DNA of 64,000 bases, taken from Hevea brasiliensis (Eukaryota; Streptophyta; Magnoliopsida; Malpighiales; Euphorbiaceae). The first letter of the stretch is position 1, and each line of letters starts with the position of its first letter. The position numbers were made by a program, and so were the translations under genes. Below the pieces are notes generated by a model that saw only the letters and a program-made list of their open reading frames with translations, was not told where the DNA came from and searched no databases. The stretch lies in NCBI RefSeq assembly GCF_030052815.1, contig NC_079507.1:64187144-64251143 (forward strand), in the 5' to 3' direction. Shown in pieces: positions 26,201 through 38,787 of this stretch.

Positions 26201-27751
26201 CATATCCAGACAGCTTACTTTGTCCTTGCACATTCTGAAAGACTGATTTCCCATCCCACTGGCAACATCAACTGAACACGTTTCTTCTCTCTCAACTACA
26301 TAAATAGATTGATTTTCATGACCTTTCACAAATCCATTTGTCTGTTCACCATATTTTGAGAAACTTATGTCCCCAGATTGCTGAATACAGGCATGCTGGT
26401 TTCCTTCCCAAATTGTTGATGCATTTTGAGTGGCAAGAGAAGAATCACTATGCCAAGAGTGCACATTTCCCCCGGCATACTGGTGTAGTGCACTATCATC
26501 ATTCATCAAGGCCATAACAGTATCACCTTTCCCAGCTTTAACAGTATCTCCCTTTCTCAGCAAACCAACCTTCCTATCAATGAACACAACATTAACAAAG
26601 GGATCTAAAAGACTCCACTGATGAGCCAACGCATTACCAACATCAGTTTGATCTATTTCTTTCTCAATATTCAACAATACTTCTGAGAGATCAGACCAAA
26701 ACTGAGTGATATTAGTCCATTCCTTAAAATTTTCTTCCTGCGCCAATTTGTATCCATCTGCATATAAAATTTGACCACACAACCTCCAAACTTTAGGAAA
26801 CTCACGAAACATTCTCCCACTAGGAGAACGATAAACAGTCTCCGAGTATTTCCGACTAGGTCTCTTACGCTTTCCAATAAACCAGCCCGCCGCCAAAAGT
26901 ATGCGAACAATATGGCTCTGGAGAAAAGGACGAGGATCCTTCTTAGAATCAGTCTTCAAGTAATTGGATACACCCAATCCTGGTGAATCCAATTCCTTCA
27001 ATCTTTCCTCAGCACGAATAGGAGAGCCAGACTTCTCTATAATTGCCGCAGAAGGTTTTGCATGAAAAAGCCTGGTGGCAAAGCTCTCTTGGGAAACAGG
27101 TGAAGCAACAGCTTTACAAATAACCACCTCCTTGCCAGCATTTCCATCAGCATTTGGCAATCTGCACTTCAAGACATCCTTATCGCATACATCACCAACT
27201 CTGTCCAATTTAATTTGTTGCTTTGACAGATAGCAACTAGACACAGCATCCTGACTGGATGATTCAACTATATATAACACTGTTGTTTGACCAGCCAAAT
27301 CTCTATTTACAGCAGGCACACCATCAACAATTTCTTTAGGTACCACAGTTGAAGTGAGAATTTTTACTGTATCTGGTTCAGTGCCGGATGGACCATCAAC
27401 TGAAAACTTCATCCGCTTGATACTCATATTCTGGTCATCCCTATCTAATCTTTCTTGAAAACAACATGATGCAGAAGCTCCTCCAGAATTCTCATTCATT
27501 TCAGAATCATCCACTAGTGAACTCTTGGAGGAACATTGGCTTGTCAGGGCTGAGTTTTCACTGTTAGAACATAATGATGTGTCAGCAATCTTACTGTTTT
27601 CGCACTCAAAATTAATCAACCCGCTAACCTGACTCCTTTTACTTGTGCCCCCAGTATCTTTTCCAAAGAAAACTTCTGCAAAAATACATTTCTCATGTTG
27701 TGAACCCCCAAAGCCATCATTACTCAAATCCTCAATTGTTGAGCTGAGCAT
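11290..27751 (-). CDS. IDM1: IDM1/ROS4-like PHD-finger histone acetyltransferase
   Basis: Exons on the minus strand: 27751-24995, 22038-21915, 21155-21073, 19842-19601, 18944-18858, 12822-12723, 12075-11874, 11780-11290. All joints keep frame and give 1361 aa plus TAA. In Arabidopsis IDM1 is nuclear, binds methylated DNA and histone H3 lacking K4 methylation, acetylates H3 and assists ROS1-type DNA demethylation. Visible domains are an MBD-like block at about 278-330 ([16 protein letters not shown]), a basic region with [10 protein letters not shown], a Tify-binding/SAND-like block at about 800-880, a PHD finger starting at Cys892 ([20 protein letters not shown]), a second Cys/His cluster from CWICG, and a GNAT domain at about 1070-1198. 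The acetyl-CoA loop is RRHGMCRR near 1117-1124. An in-frame stop nine codons upstream supports the start. The charged tail after residue 1199 is poorly conserved. Arabidopsis IDM1 is shorter (about 1190 aa). Confidence 0.93.
12823..18857 (-). other. 6-kb intron 5 of the IDM1-like gene
   Basis: This is the largest intron of the gene and splits the GNAT domain between ACIR and VHGATV. It contains the transposon relic at 16629-17499, a palindromic motif near 14206-14226, and several AT-rich and purine tracts (a GAGA run near 16124-16154). No independent gene was recognised in it. Confidence 0.75.
16629..17499 (+). mobile_element. Degenerate DNA-transposon relic, possibly hAT
   Basis: The two ends share an inverted TATTAAAG, followed on each side by GC-richer sequence made of GCCT, CAAGGC and AGGCGC words that occur in opposite orientations. 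Between 16984 and 17170 an open frame encodes a short acidic tail ([16 protein letters not shown], then [14 protein letters not shown] and a stop), resembling the C-terminal tails of plant hAT transposases. No transposase core remains and I see no clear 8-bp target duplication, so the class is tentative. Confidence 0.4.
18945..19600 (-). other. IDM1-like intron 4
   Basis: The intron separates VLYNWG from SEFARL within the acetyltransferase region. The donor is GGGG|GTGAGT and the acceptor is TTCAG|G. It includes a short AAAT repeat near 19031-19050 and otherwise nothing recognisable. Confidence 0.75.
19843..21072 (-). other. IDM1-like intron 3
   Basis: A 1.2-kb AT-rich intron between exons ending ESCRE and starting VYSGL. 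No transposon ends or reading frames of interest are visible. Confidence 0.75.
22039..24994 (-). other. IDM1-like intron 1, splitting the PHD finger
   Basis: A 3-kb phase-0 intron placed between LSTE and ELPEGSW, inside the zinc-binding fold. It is AT-rich. At about 23634 it contains a sequence starting TGTAACACACCC that resembles the start of long plant Gypsy LTRs, with no recognisable other end. Confidence 0.7.
23634..23760 (+). mobile_element. Possible truncated LTR fragment
   Basis: It starts TGTAACACACCC, like the LTR-type elements at 34167 and 38788. No matching right end, target duplication or coding part is visible, so the right coordinate is arbitrary and the call is weak. Confidence 0.25.
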
Positions 27752-29543
27752 TACTACAAACTGACTAGAGTCCCACAGTCTCTATCCTTTGCTATGCAAA
27801 TAACTTCAAAGTTCAAACACAAGATAAGCCTATCACAATAGAAACTAGATCTCCAAAATGACATGCAACAACTTCATAGGGTGCTAGATATATTCACAAG
27901 TAATCACATCCATTAATGATATACCCTGGAAATAGAAAAACGAAAGGCAGAAACAGTAAGTAGGGTGCCAAAACTCTGCAACTTAATAGCCAAAATATAA
28001 TGTCAATTACGTAGTTGAACTATTATCTAACCAATAAATTTATATTGGCTCACTATATTCAGTGACTAACCAAAAAACTCTGCAGTAAAAAAGAAGTAAT
28101 AACAGTTTTTAAATTAACAGTTTTGCAAGCTAATAAGAGTTCTACAATGACACTATTATCTTTAGGAAAAAACTAAAGATGCAAAGAAATTATTAGTTTT
28201 GCAAATGCACCTAAATAAACATATCAGTGCAGTAAAATAAGTTTTATTTTTTTTTATCATAAACAGCAAAATTGGGACATGTATCCTGAAAAACAAATCT
28301 TCTCCACTGATGGAATTGGTTGGGAATCATTCCTTCGTTGTGTCAGGGTGATTTTATAAGAGTATAAAAGCCACTCCTTCAGCTATATAACAGACCAAAC
28401 TAACTAGTAAAGGGAATAAATGAAACTATAAAATACATAAATAAATGAATTAAACAGAACGCAAAAGAAGAGTCCAATTTAGTAAATGCTATAACAAATT
28501 CCAAGGAAAATATAAACAGCATTTCCAACTAGATGATAAAGCTAACCAGCTTGGTACCACTGCTGTTTTCAGGTTTTTCATTTCTTAAAAACTGAAAACG
28601 TTTCACTATTTTTCATTGACTATTTTCTTAACACAGTTACCTTTTCCTAATATTTAAAAATATCATGCTTCATATCGTTTTGAGCAGTTGAAAACCAAAA
28701 CTGTCCACATCAACATTAAAACTGAAAAAAGGAAAAAGAAGGCCTAATTTTCCACGATTCAACCCAATCGATTTTGATCTGAATTCTCAAAAATCAAAAT
28801 CCACAATAAGAAAACAGCCCTGCGAGGACCCAAAATTAAAAATTCTCAACCTTATTTATGGGTCAAAACAGAATAGAAATATTTCCTTCACAAATAGTTC
28901 CCTAAAACCACACAAATTAGCATGAGTAGCGGCTCAGATACAGCCGCCAATTAACATCACAGTTGGAGTCGCTGAAAAACACCACCCACCACCATCGCAT
29001 TTTTCTAATACTATCAGCTGTAAATCCACATCAATTTCATTGAAAGGAAACCCAGTACCACGAAGCCACAAACCAATCTTGTATAACAATCAAATTTCAC
29101 GGATACTTCAATCTAGGATATCAGAATTGGACATGCACGGGGAAAATGAATTTTAGAAGAAGATCTGAAAATAGTAGAGACAATGGTGGTTCTGGTAGCA
29201 AATTAAGTGAGGACTGGGACAAGTGAGGAAAGGAAGAGGAAGAAGAAAGAAGAAATGATGGAACAGAAACCTAGAAATTGCTGTTTCCCGTGTTCTGCAA
29301 TCACTTGCAGACAATTTTCACATTTCAATCAAATAGTTCCAAAACAAAATCTCAAAAAACAAAGCAAAATAAGAAGAAGAATAGCCCACCATGACAATGC
29401 ATATTATAATAAACATTGGAAGAGGATCAGAGCTCAGCAATCAGATACAATTTAGGGTACGAAAGCTGAAAAAATTGAATGGGCTTTGCTCAAAAGTGAG
29501 AGAGAAAACTAAAAGGCGGGTTTTGTTCAGCCTCATCAAGGTT

Positions 29544-29584
29544 AACAAAGCACTATAGAAAAGAGAGAGAGATAGAGAGAGAAG
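29544..29584 (-). repeat. GA/CT-rich tract upstream of IDM1-like gene
   Basis: A mixed GAGA tract that is pyrimidine-rich on the gene's strand, about 1.8 kb before the ATG. Such tracts are typical of plant core promoters or leaders. If it marks the transcription start, the gene has at least one leader intron. This is a suggestion only. Confidence 0.4.
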
Positions 29585-31304
29585 CGTGGGTTTGGCTTTG
29601 GAGAACCCGAATAGTGCTCTTTCTGGTACAACAGATGGCAAGTACCTCTTCTATCTCTCTCTTCAAAACTACCATGTGAGTGTATGTCATGTTATGTGTA
29701 CGCTTTGTATAGTTTCTCTCTCTCTCCTCTTCCCTTCTCTTGCTGTGCTTTTGACTCTTTGCGGCTTATTTTTTAAAATTTCTTATATTTTTGCTTCTCC
29801 TGAATTTGAATTTTATGATGAAGATGAACATGTTTTCGCTGTGCCTCAGCCCTCATTGTCTGTGTTTTCCATTTCGGGGTTGTTTTTAGACAGACAGGAG
29901 TTGTACTTACCATACCTGCTGCAATCACTTTATTAATTTTTATTTAAAATTTTTGACCACCATGTTTTGTTTAATGAGTAAAATGAAAGCTTTTTTCTTT
30001 TTAATCAATCATTATCGGATAATGCTCAATTTCATTATACACATTTTAAAAAATATCTGAATAAAAATTAATTTTAATACTTATATATATAATTAATAAA
30101 CTTTAATTTGACAATAATAAAATCGTCTTTATGATAAAAAAAATAAAAAAATTCTGTACCTATAATATGAAAAATGCTAGCCATAATCTTCATTAACAAT
30201 TATTTTTAATACTTATTATAATATTAATTTATATTATTTAATGTTCAATTGAAAAAATAAAACATTAAAATAAAAATAAAATTTAAAGACTACTCTCATT
30301 TTTTCTTTAAATTAAGAGAAAAATAGAAGATCAATATTAAAATTTATAAATATATTCCTATATTTGCCAGTTTTTTTCAAAAAAATTAGGGTTAAAAATA
30401 AAATTATAATTTCATTATTTAAAAAAAAAACTTTATTTTTACCTTTATTTTTTCTGTATCCAAACAAAACAAGAAAAATAAAATATATTTTTCTCCTTCA
30501 TCATTGCCTTTTTCTATTTTCCTTTTTTTTTTTTCTCAAATCTAAATTTTCTCCTTCATGGTGAATTCCAAGCTAATGCTAACCTTAACACTAGAACTTG
30601 ACAAACTTAAGAAAATAACTAAACTTTTCCTCTTTTCCTTTTTCCCTTTTTTTTTTTTAATTAAATTTCCCTAACCCACTTGTAAGCTAGTGGCCACCAA
30701 TAATTATTTACACCAATAATTATCTCTCCCCCTCTATCATACATTATTTTTTATATTGTGTTTTTTAATAATTTTCTTTTTTAAATGGATTCTCATATTT
30801 ATTTTTAATAGATTTTTTTTTCTTTATAGTGATTGTTTATTATCTCTCTATGTTATGGAATTATTAAATATGATGTAATGTGATGTTTATATTTTGTTTC
30901 TTAATAGTAAATTAAAATTTAATAATTATCATATTAGGCACATAAAAAGATTTGAAGTCAAATAATAATTAATAACTATCTAGTGAAAATTTTAAATATT
31001 ATGTTAATATAATTAGACATTTTAAAAATAATAATTATTACTTTTTATAATTTTTGTTTTAAATTTATTTTTTGAAAACTGTGGTAATTAATGTGAATTT
31101 TTGTATTTCTTATTTTCTAAAAAAAAATTTGAAATGTGAGAAAAATAAATTAAAGATCTTTGCAACTAAATTAATATCCAGTGCAATGATGTCATTAAAA
31201 TACCCATCTGTTGGCTTATCTAATATAGAATTAGGATTCCATAAGTTCTTTTTTTTTTTTTTTTTTTAAGATTGCCCACTTGCTTTCTTCATATGTTTTG
31301 AGGC

Positions 31305-31305
<1 letters not shown>

Positions 31306-31353
<48 letters not shown>
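31306..31353. repeat. ATA/TAA microsatellite
   Basis: About sixteen TAA units in AT-rich spacer, with a poly-T run about 40 bp upstream. Confidence 0.9.
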
Positions 31354-31355
<2 letters not shown>

Positions 31356-31799
31356 CATCCACTTTAGTTCATGAATTTGTTGTAATTGAAACTTGTTGAA
31401 CGAATTGCAAATGAATTGAGCTCGAGAATCGGTTTGGTTTGCTTTTTTTTTTTTTTAATGGGTATATATATATATTCATTTAATACATCTATTAGTATAT
31501 AAAAATGTAATGTTAATAATAAATTATAAAAAAACTATATTAAATGAGTGTATATTATATTTAATGAACCGTAAATTATAATTTAATATGAATCTTAATG
31601 GATAAATTTGCACCATTAAAAGATTATTTTTCTTTTTAAATAATTCAATCTCCAACATAATTATTATACTCAATAAACAAGCTGAATTGAAACTCATTAA
31701 TACTCTCTCATTCAAGACTTATGAATGAATTTATTTATAAATTCGTGAGCTTGCTCACTAAACATACTCCTGAACTATTTTTAATTATAAATTTTTAAT

Positions 31800-32525
31800 C
31801 ATTCAGTTCCTCGTCACTCTATGATATGGGTTGGAGTTCTCTGCTCCCTGGTGAGTTAGGCTGCTTTGTAGGGCCGTTTTCCTCAGATGAACAGGTTTTT
31901 TTTTGTGGTTTAGTAACTCTCGGAGATATTACTGATGTTATCAGTTGACATAAAACAGCACTACCTACCACCCAAATATCTATTGTTTGGCCCTGTTATC
32001 ACTGTGTAGTATGGTCTGAGTTGTTCGTGTTTTGTGCGATTGGCTTGTTTTGAGAATACTCTTCTTCTCCCCGTTGCTTCAACCTTCCTTCCATGCGGTT
32101 CTGGTATTGTCGCTTGTGAGGCCATGAACACCATCCGCCTCGTTCTTACCAGTGGCATTGCTTTATTTCAGTGGGGTTCAACGGTTTCAGGTTGAAGGTT
32201 TCGGCTCTATTTCTCTTTGTTTTGGGCATGCACCAATGTTGTTGGAGTTGGATAGCATGGTACAGTCTTTCGGCCTTGAGTCCATCTTTATAGTTCTCTT
32301 TACAACGCATTAATGAATTTCTTCTTATTATTTTTTTTAAGAAAAGTCGATCGTCACTAATAATTGAGCATAACTTCTAAAACAAGTAAGTTCTAAGTGC
32401 GTGCCTTCAATTGCTTGCCACTTCCTCAACCAGATCAGGTTGCGAAACGTTACGGGAAAAAAGTAAACGTAGCTAAATTCTAAAGCATGGGCCAGCACAT
32501 CAAAATCCTGTTGTGACGAGGACAA
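31800..32525. other. Island of non-AT-rich sequence, possible decayed retroelement or gene fragment
   Basis: Base composition here differs clearly from the flanks. The plus strand of 31800-32330 has the T- and G-rich look of plant L1-type LINE 3' regions and ends near a T-rich stretch at about 32330. The minus strand of 32337-32525 has an open frame of 62 codons with no family I recognise. No domain, splice structure or target duplication is visible, so I do not call a gene. Confidence 0.3.
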
Positions 32526-33589
32526 TGAGAAAAAAAAATTATTTATTAAGAAACAAGGAGAGAAGTGGAGAAAATATAACTGCCTATTTGAGAGTGCAGT
32601 TTTAATTTACTTATTTATTTATTATTTTAAATATTATTAAAAATTCAATTTATTAAAATTCAGTTTAACTGTTAAAAAATTATAATTAACTTATGTTAAT
32701 TTTAACTTTAGAAGAATTTTGATTAACTAATATATTTAAAATAACATTATTATTTATTTTAACATCTCAAATAATAATGTCATATTAAGATGAAAGAATA
32801 AGAATAAGATAAAAATAAATTTGTTCATTTTAGTATTCAATTAGACAATTTTATTTATTTTGATATTTGATTTAAAAAAAAAAAAGAAAAGAAAACTTGC
32901 TATTAAGCCAATGGATTATGGACCAACACTCACCACAAAAAAAACAGGCCATCCGTCGCAGATGGGCTAGTTTCCATCGCAAAATATTTTAACTACTAAT
33001 TTATGACGAATAAGTTTTCGTCGCTAAAATACTCGTCAGAAAATTTTACGACCAAAATTTCTAACCGTCGCTAATATTTAGCAACGGACTAATATAAATG
33101 AGACTGAATTATTTTTAGTTGCTAGTGTCGTCAGAAAAATGCCATTGTAAATTCGTCACAAATCTGTATTTAATTTTGTCACTAAATCCATCGCTAAAGT
33201 TATATAGTCCGTCGATAATGCATAAATAATTTTTAAATTTTTAAATAATTTTAAAATTTCGTCGCTAATTCACTGCAAATCTATCAAAAAAGTAACATTA
33301 TTTATTATTAAATTTATTATTTTTTAATTATTCTATTATTTCTATAGAATAAATTAATAAAAAAATCCATAAATAAATACGATATATTAATTATGATTTT
33401 CTTAATCAGCATAATTAAAATGCATATATTAATAAAGTTATAAAATAATCCATACAAAGTAGCTAATATTAACAAAATGTAAGTTAAAATACAATCATAT
33501 TCAAAAAAAGTACTATTAATATTCTACACATAATAATATCTTTAAATGGAAACATAAATAGCATAGTCAATTATCTAGATTATCCTATG

Positions 33590-36500
33590 GATTTATGGAG
33601 TCTGAAGTGGTTGGATGTGAAGATGTTGCAAACTGAGTACCACCTGTGGTCTTTAACTCCTTTCGCACCTGATCAAGTATTTCAGCCATCATCTCTGTCC
33701 TCATTTGTGATGCTTTTTCATCTATAAGTTACTGAATTTCCTCTTGTGTTATCGCAGGCTGAGAAGATGACCCAAGATAAGCAGATGTGCATGATTGGGA
33801 GGTAAATGATCCACTTGTTTGAGATTTTGCAGAAGACCCAAAACCATACACCGTTCCTTTATTAAAGCCTCCAGATACTTCTATCCACTTATCCATATCA
33901 AATATTGGCGGGGATTCAGAATTAGAGCCATATTTCTCCACAATTGCACTTGCATAATCTTCCTAAACAAATGAAATACAGTAATATATTGTTAAATGAA
34001 TAGCCAACACATATAACCTTACATTGTAGTCCAATGCAACTTAATGGCAATGAAATTAAATTGGGAAAATATTGTGGTAAAATTAATATTTTTAAAGAAA
34101 CTTACATCGACCCATTGTGATTTGCCATCAATGAATACACCATCAGTACCCTTTTTGGTGTGAGTTTGTAACACCCTTCACCCGTCTACAGTGTAGTCGA
34201 GCGAAACATGTCACACTCGGTGCCGGAGCACCCTATCTTATCTTACTTTATTATTTTAGTAATTTTGAATTTATTTAATTTAATATCAATTATTTTTCTA
34301 TGGAAAAATCAGCGAAATTTCCCATATTTTATTTCTATTTGGCGCATTTCATTATTCACCTGCTTGAAAATTCAACAATATTTTCACAATAAAATCTTAT
34401 TCATACTAATCATAATTATCTCATCAATTCGAATATCCTCTATATAATTCAATTTCATATTCATTTCCATTCATTCTCAACTCATTTATGATAATTTTCA
34501 ATTATCATTAATTTACATGATATACAATTTAATTACATATGAAATAATCAATTAAATTTACTTCACATAAATATTACTTACAAATTCTTAATTTACATTA
34601 CAACATACAAATTACAACATATAAAATATTTATAGCATACAAAATACATAAAGTGATATACATGGGCCCTAGCTACATTCATTGCTGAGGAGGTGACAAC
34701 CTTTGACACTCTGCAGATCTGGACTCCCAAAATTCCCAGTCAAATGTCCATTGGGTTTTAGCTTCAGTACCTGTACGAAGGAAATAATTCCATCACGCTA
34801 AGCATTGCTGCTCAGTGGTGCAACAATATAACAAGAAATAATGTATACAAATAAAAAATAATTGGAGCATATGTTCTATACTCATGAATTTTACTGGGTT
34901 CATATGAAATTTGCCATATAGTATATTTTTCGTCATTTATGTTGCTATCTAGAATCTCTTCTATCATAAGTTTACAATAATCATTTATATAATGTACAAA
35001 TAAATCTAAATATTTAGTTTATGTTTATATTATTATGGAGGATGCATTTATAATAATTACTTACGTTATGCTTATTTTGCTATTCTTTCATTTACTCTCT
35101 TAATATTTTTCTATGTGTTGTGGATCATTTCGTAATAATTAAATTCTTAATACTAGTTTAATATCTTTCGGATTTTTCTCACAGATTTATTTAGTTTTTA
35201 ATATTTTTAACTTATTTCAATAAATTTTTTTCTACCCAGGTAACCTATGACAGGCTGACTAAACTGGATAACGGGTCGTTGGCCGACATCGCGAGCCTCG
35301 TGATCATACCATGGGACGCAGAACGTCAACCACGTATGCAGTTAGTATGGCTAAAAAGCCATGATAACACATAATCGAGCATAAAAGCTATAAGTGCGGG
35401 CATAAAGCCATGAATATAAGCATAAAGCCTTTTGCAGTACTGCTAAAACAATACCCTATTGGCATACCAATCTATCTAATCTGACACACATGTCTAGGCT
35501 ATACAAGGGCACATAATATCATTAAATATTAATATATTGTGTTTTATGACTTCATTATTTCATGACAAATTCTATAATTTATACATTCATCATAATATTT
35601 ATACATTCCTTACATCATTCGTATTGATCACAATTCACAACAATGGTATTCATGTACCATTGTACTCAAGACATTCTTCCTTTCTCTCATAAAAAAAACT
35701 AATGTTCCATTCATATTTTCATGTGATTCATTTATTCATTACAATATTTATATGAATTCATAACTCATACAAGGTGTTATTATCTTATTTGTAATGGAAA
35801 CATAAGTCCTAATGTAAACCTCATCCCATTTATACTCAACAATCCATCTAGGTTAATTTCATTTCATATTCAAGTGGTATCACTTATGTAACTATATACA
35901 CACATAACTTAAATGTTCATTAAGTCATTTATTGAATTAATATTTCTATTCCAAGTAATCCATGAACATTTCATGGATTCCAAATTTCACTTTAATTTCT
36001 CTACTAATTTGGGCTTATAATTTTCAGGTCTTTTTATATTACTAGTCACATTACTATTAACTCAAATTATTGACTTTTTAATACATAATAAATTTATTGA
36101 ACCTAAGTTTACCAAGATACCATATTTTGCATTCTAAAATTGTTGGTATTGATTGCCAATACCATTTCAAAGCTTAGTATTGGTTACTTTACAATTTTCA
36201 GATTTCAAGCACTAAGTTTAATGTTCTATTAGTCATTTGTACAGTAAGAATTTGATAAAATTGTCTTCATGAAAGTTGTTCCTTATTGTGTATAGTTACA
36301 TTTCTTTTTTTGAATTATTCCATTTAGAGTTTTGTAACTCAAGTTATGTCCTAAAAGCCATAACTAGCCGAATTGCAATTTTCCAAATTTTTTGGACAAA
36401 ATCAATTCTGCAGTTTTTGCACACTGATTATATGTCAGTTTTTAGGCATGTTATGGTCAAAATTTGGGTTTATTTTCTTTATAAAAGTTGTAGGGCTATA

Positions 36501-38110
36501 TCGCATCTTTCTACTGGTAAAATTTCAGATCAATTAAACTTTTCTACACTGAGTTATGAACATTTGAACAAACACTGTTTGTTTGGTTATTTTCCAGGGA
36601 CAACATGTTGATCACCCGAATTAGGGTAATTTTTAGGTTAACTTGGTTTGGTTTTCTAGGCAGAGTTTCTTCACCAATGTTGTGTCATTATGTGTCTAGT
36701 TTTATGTCCAATTGGTCTTGCACCAATTGAACCTATACAACTCTAGTTATAGCTACCCAAACTTGTTGGACTCACACCTAGTCTTGCAAGTCACTAAGGG
36801 CAGCATGCTTAAGCTCAACTCCATTATCCTTACTCACTTCAATTCCTCCTCACACACATTCAAATGGTCACTAATTGACCATTACAATGCTAATATACCA
36901 TTACATAAGTAAAACTCTAATTTTTCACAAACTCTAATTTTCAAAGTGTCCATTTCATGCTATCCATGCCATCTAACACATTCAACACACATAATTCAAC
37001 ATCTAACTCAAGTTTTCTCATCACAAACCACTTCTAAAAAATTCAATTCATACAAATCAACAAATCTCATCCTTTTCCCATGGCTGCCGATTTTCATACA
37101 TACTTCAATATAACAAAGTTTGTTCAATTTACAACATGTAAATTCTCATCTAATTTGTCTTCCTAACAAAAATTAAAAGAGGAAGTAAGATAGCACTAAC
37201 CTCTTTTTAACCGCTTTCATGGCTTGTTAAAACTTTGAATTTTCTTCACTTTATATAATCAGAAATGTTACTCCTGATGAGTGATCAATTCTTTTATGGC
37301 GCAGGTGTAGGGTTTTGGGTGAAACTTAGGAAAATCAAACTCACTGAAGGAAATGGAGGAATTAATGGATGGCCGGCTACTTAAGGGAGAGAAAATGAGA
37401 AGATGAGCTGAAATTTTATGTATTTATCTCTAATTTAATCTATTAAATAAATTTGTTAAATGGTGATTGGTGGAAATAATTTAAATGACATCATCATGAT
37501 GTCATAATTTCAATTTTCTTTATTTTTATTTTCTTTTCTTTTCTACTCATTTCCAATTCAATTTTTAGCAATATTTATTCATATTTTAGATTATAATAAT
37601 TATTTACTTAGCTGAGTTAAGTCACAAAATCATTCTAAAGATTTAAATGACTAAAATGCCATCCGTTTTACTTTATTAAGCCAAAATCGTTCTGTGCACT
37701 AATCGAAATTTTTCTAAACCTTGGTATTCTAATGCCATAGAAATCTCAATGACTTTTCTGAGTCTCAAAAATTACTTATAAATTTTCTCCCAAGTTTAGC
37801 TCTTCTAATACGTACACTGAACTTCCCATCGTTACCCATCACTAGACACCTACCATTTAACTTGGTTGTATTTTATTTCTAAAATTTTTCCTAAATTTTT
37901 CTTATTAATATTTGAGTTATTTATGATTCATCACTCTAGTCTAAATATTTTTCGAGACGTTTTAGCTGTCCAGACCGACACCGGTCACCGGAACAGTAGA
38001 ATGTACGGAATAGCTAAAGTGAGGCTGTTACAGAGTTGCTCAAAATACTTCAATCTTATTTGGTGGCCTACCTAACTTCTTTGTCTACAAAATAAAAATT
38101 ATCATATTGT
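33590..38110 (-). pseudogene. Broken CACTA-encoded gene, Transposase_24 (Ptta/En/Spm) type
   Basis: Minus-strand exon pieces are recognisable: about 38110-38038 (RPPNKIEVF), continuing across the insertion at 34161 (THTKKGTDGVFIDGKSQWVD), then after an intron 33962-33729 (EDYASAIVEKYGS, FDMDKWIEVSGG, YGFGSS) and about 33722-33600 (MRTEMMAEILDQ). The order and motifs fit the plant En/Spm-linked Transposase_24 family, whose exact role is unclear. The gene is interrupted by the 3.9-kb LTR insertion and has an in-frame stop just upstream of that insertion site and another in the 3' part, so it is dead. Confidence 0.6.
34167..38032 (-). mobile_element. Solo-LTR-like insertion A inside the CACTA element
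   Basis: 3866 bp beginning TGTAACA and ending TGTTACA, flanked by the perfect 5-bp duplication GAGTT (34162-34166 and 38033-38037). TG...CA ends with a 5-bp duplication are the hallmark of LTR retrotransposon integration. There is no gag-pol sequence, primer-binding site or second LTR, so a solo LTR from LTR-LTR recombination is the simplest reading. Length and TGTAACAC-type ends suggest a Del/Tekay-like Gypsy chromovirus (inference). Internal modules match insertion B in opposite orientation, hence the minus strand. Confidence 0.75.
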
Positions 38111-38183
38111 GTAATCAACAAGATACACACTAAACAATTTTACAACCAACAAAATGCATAACTATAAATAAAAAATAACTTAA

Positions 38184-38360
38184 ATTAAAAAATTATACCA
38201 ATCGATCCTCATGATAATATTGTGAATAGCAATACATATTGTTATGATATTATGGAAGATAAAGAAGATGGCACATTAAAAAATTATACCAATGGAAGAT
38301 AAAGAAGATGGCACAGTTGAAAGGAAAGGAAAAGAAACCCAAATCATGATAATATTGTGA
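38184..38360. repeat. Interleaved short direct duplications in the CACTA remnant
   Basis: Three words recur in this 177-bp stretch: ATTAAAAAATTATACCAAT at 38184 and 38275, GGAAGATAAAGAAGATGGCA at 38254 and 38294, and TCATGATAATATTGTGA at 38209 and 38344. They look like a local slippage or abortive-repair duplication in the transposon. Confidence 0.8.
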
Positions 38361-38595
38361 TCTTCCCAAGTTGACTAAACTAATTGAAATAATTGTATTC
38401 CTATTCAATATCATCATTAAAGGCATGATTAAGAGTCAAAATGAGACCACAAGTCACCTTTTAAAATAACAAAAAACAAATCATATTCATGGGTGAATTG
38501 GGATGCAGGAGAATATAAGGTTAACTCATGCAAATCCTATATAACAATTCTCAAAGTATACGTATAAAGGGAGAATAAGAGTTTTTTCTATAAAA

Positions 38596-38649
38596 AAAAT
38601 TATAAGAAAAAGAAAAGAAAAAATCATCATAAAGAGGCACAAAGTCCTC
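38596..38649 (+). repeat. 54-bp direct repeat, copy 1 of CACTA element
   Basis: Identical over 54 bp to 44121-44174. Both copies lie in the CACTA sequence outside the nested LTRs. The block contains an A/G-rich tract followed by CATCATAAAGAGGCACAAAG. Confidence 0.9.
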
Positions 38650-38787
38650 TAAATGATGCAATATTTATGTTGTTGAACTGCAAGCAAAAAAAGAACATAA
38701 CTTCTTAAGAAAAGAACATAACTTCTTAAGAGATAAACATGAATTCTTCATATAAATGCACGTAATTATTATATTGCAAAATAAGCT

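Larger units (their letters stand above)
27752..32930. other. Upstream region of the IDM1-like gene and AT-rich spacer
   Basis: This should hold the 5' leader and promoter of the minus-strand IDM1-like gene. The pyrimidine-rich tract at about 29544-29584, CT-rich on the minus strand, is the only promoter-like feature I can point to, and I cannot place a transcription start or a TATA box. From 30 to 31.8 kb the sequence is extremely AT-rich with microsatellites. From about 31.8 to 32.5 kb base composition becomes more balanced (next entry). Confidence 0.5.
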
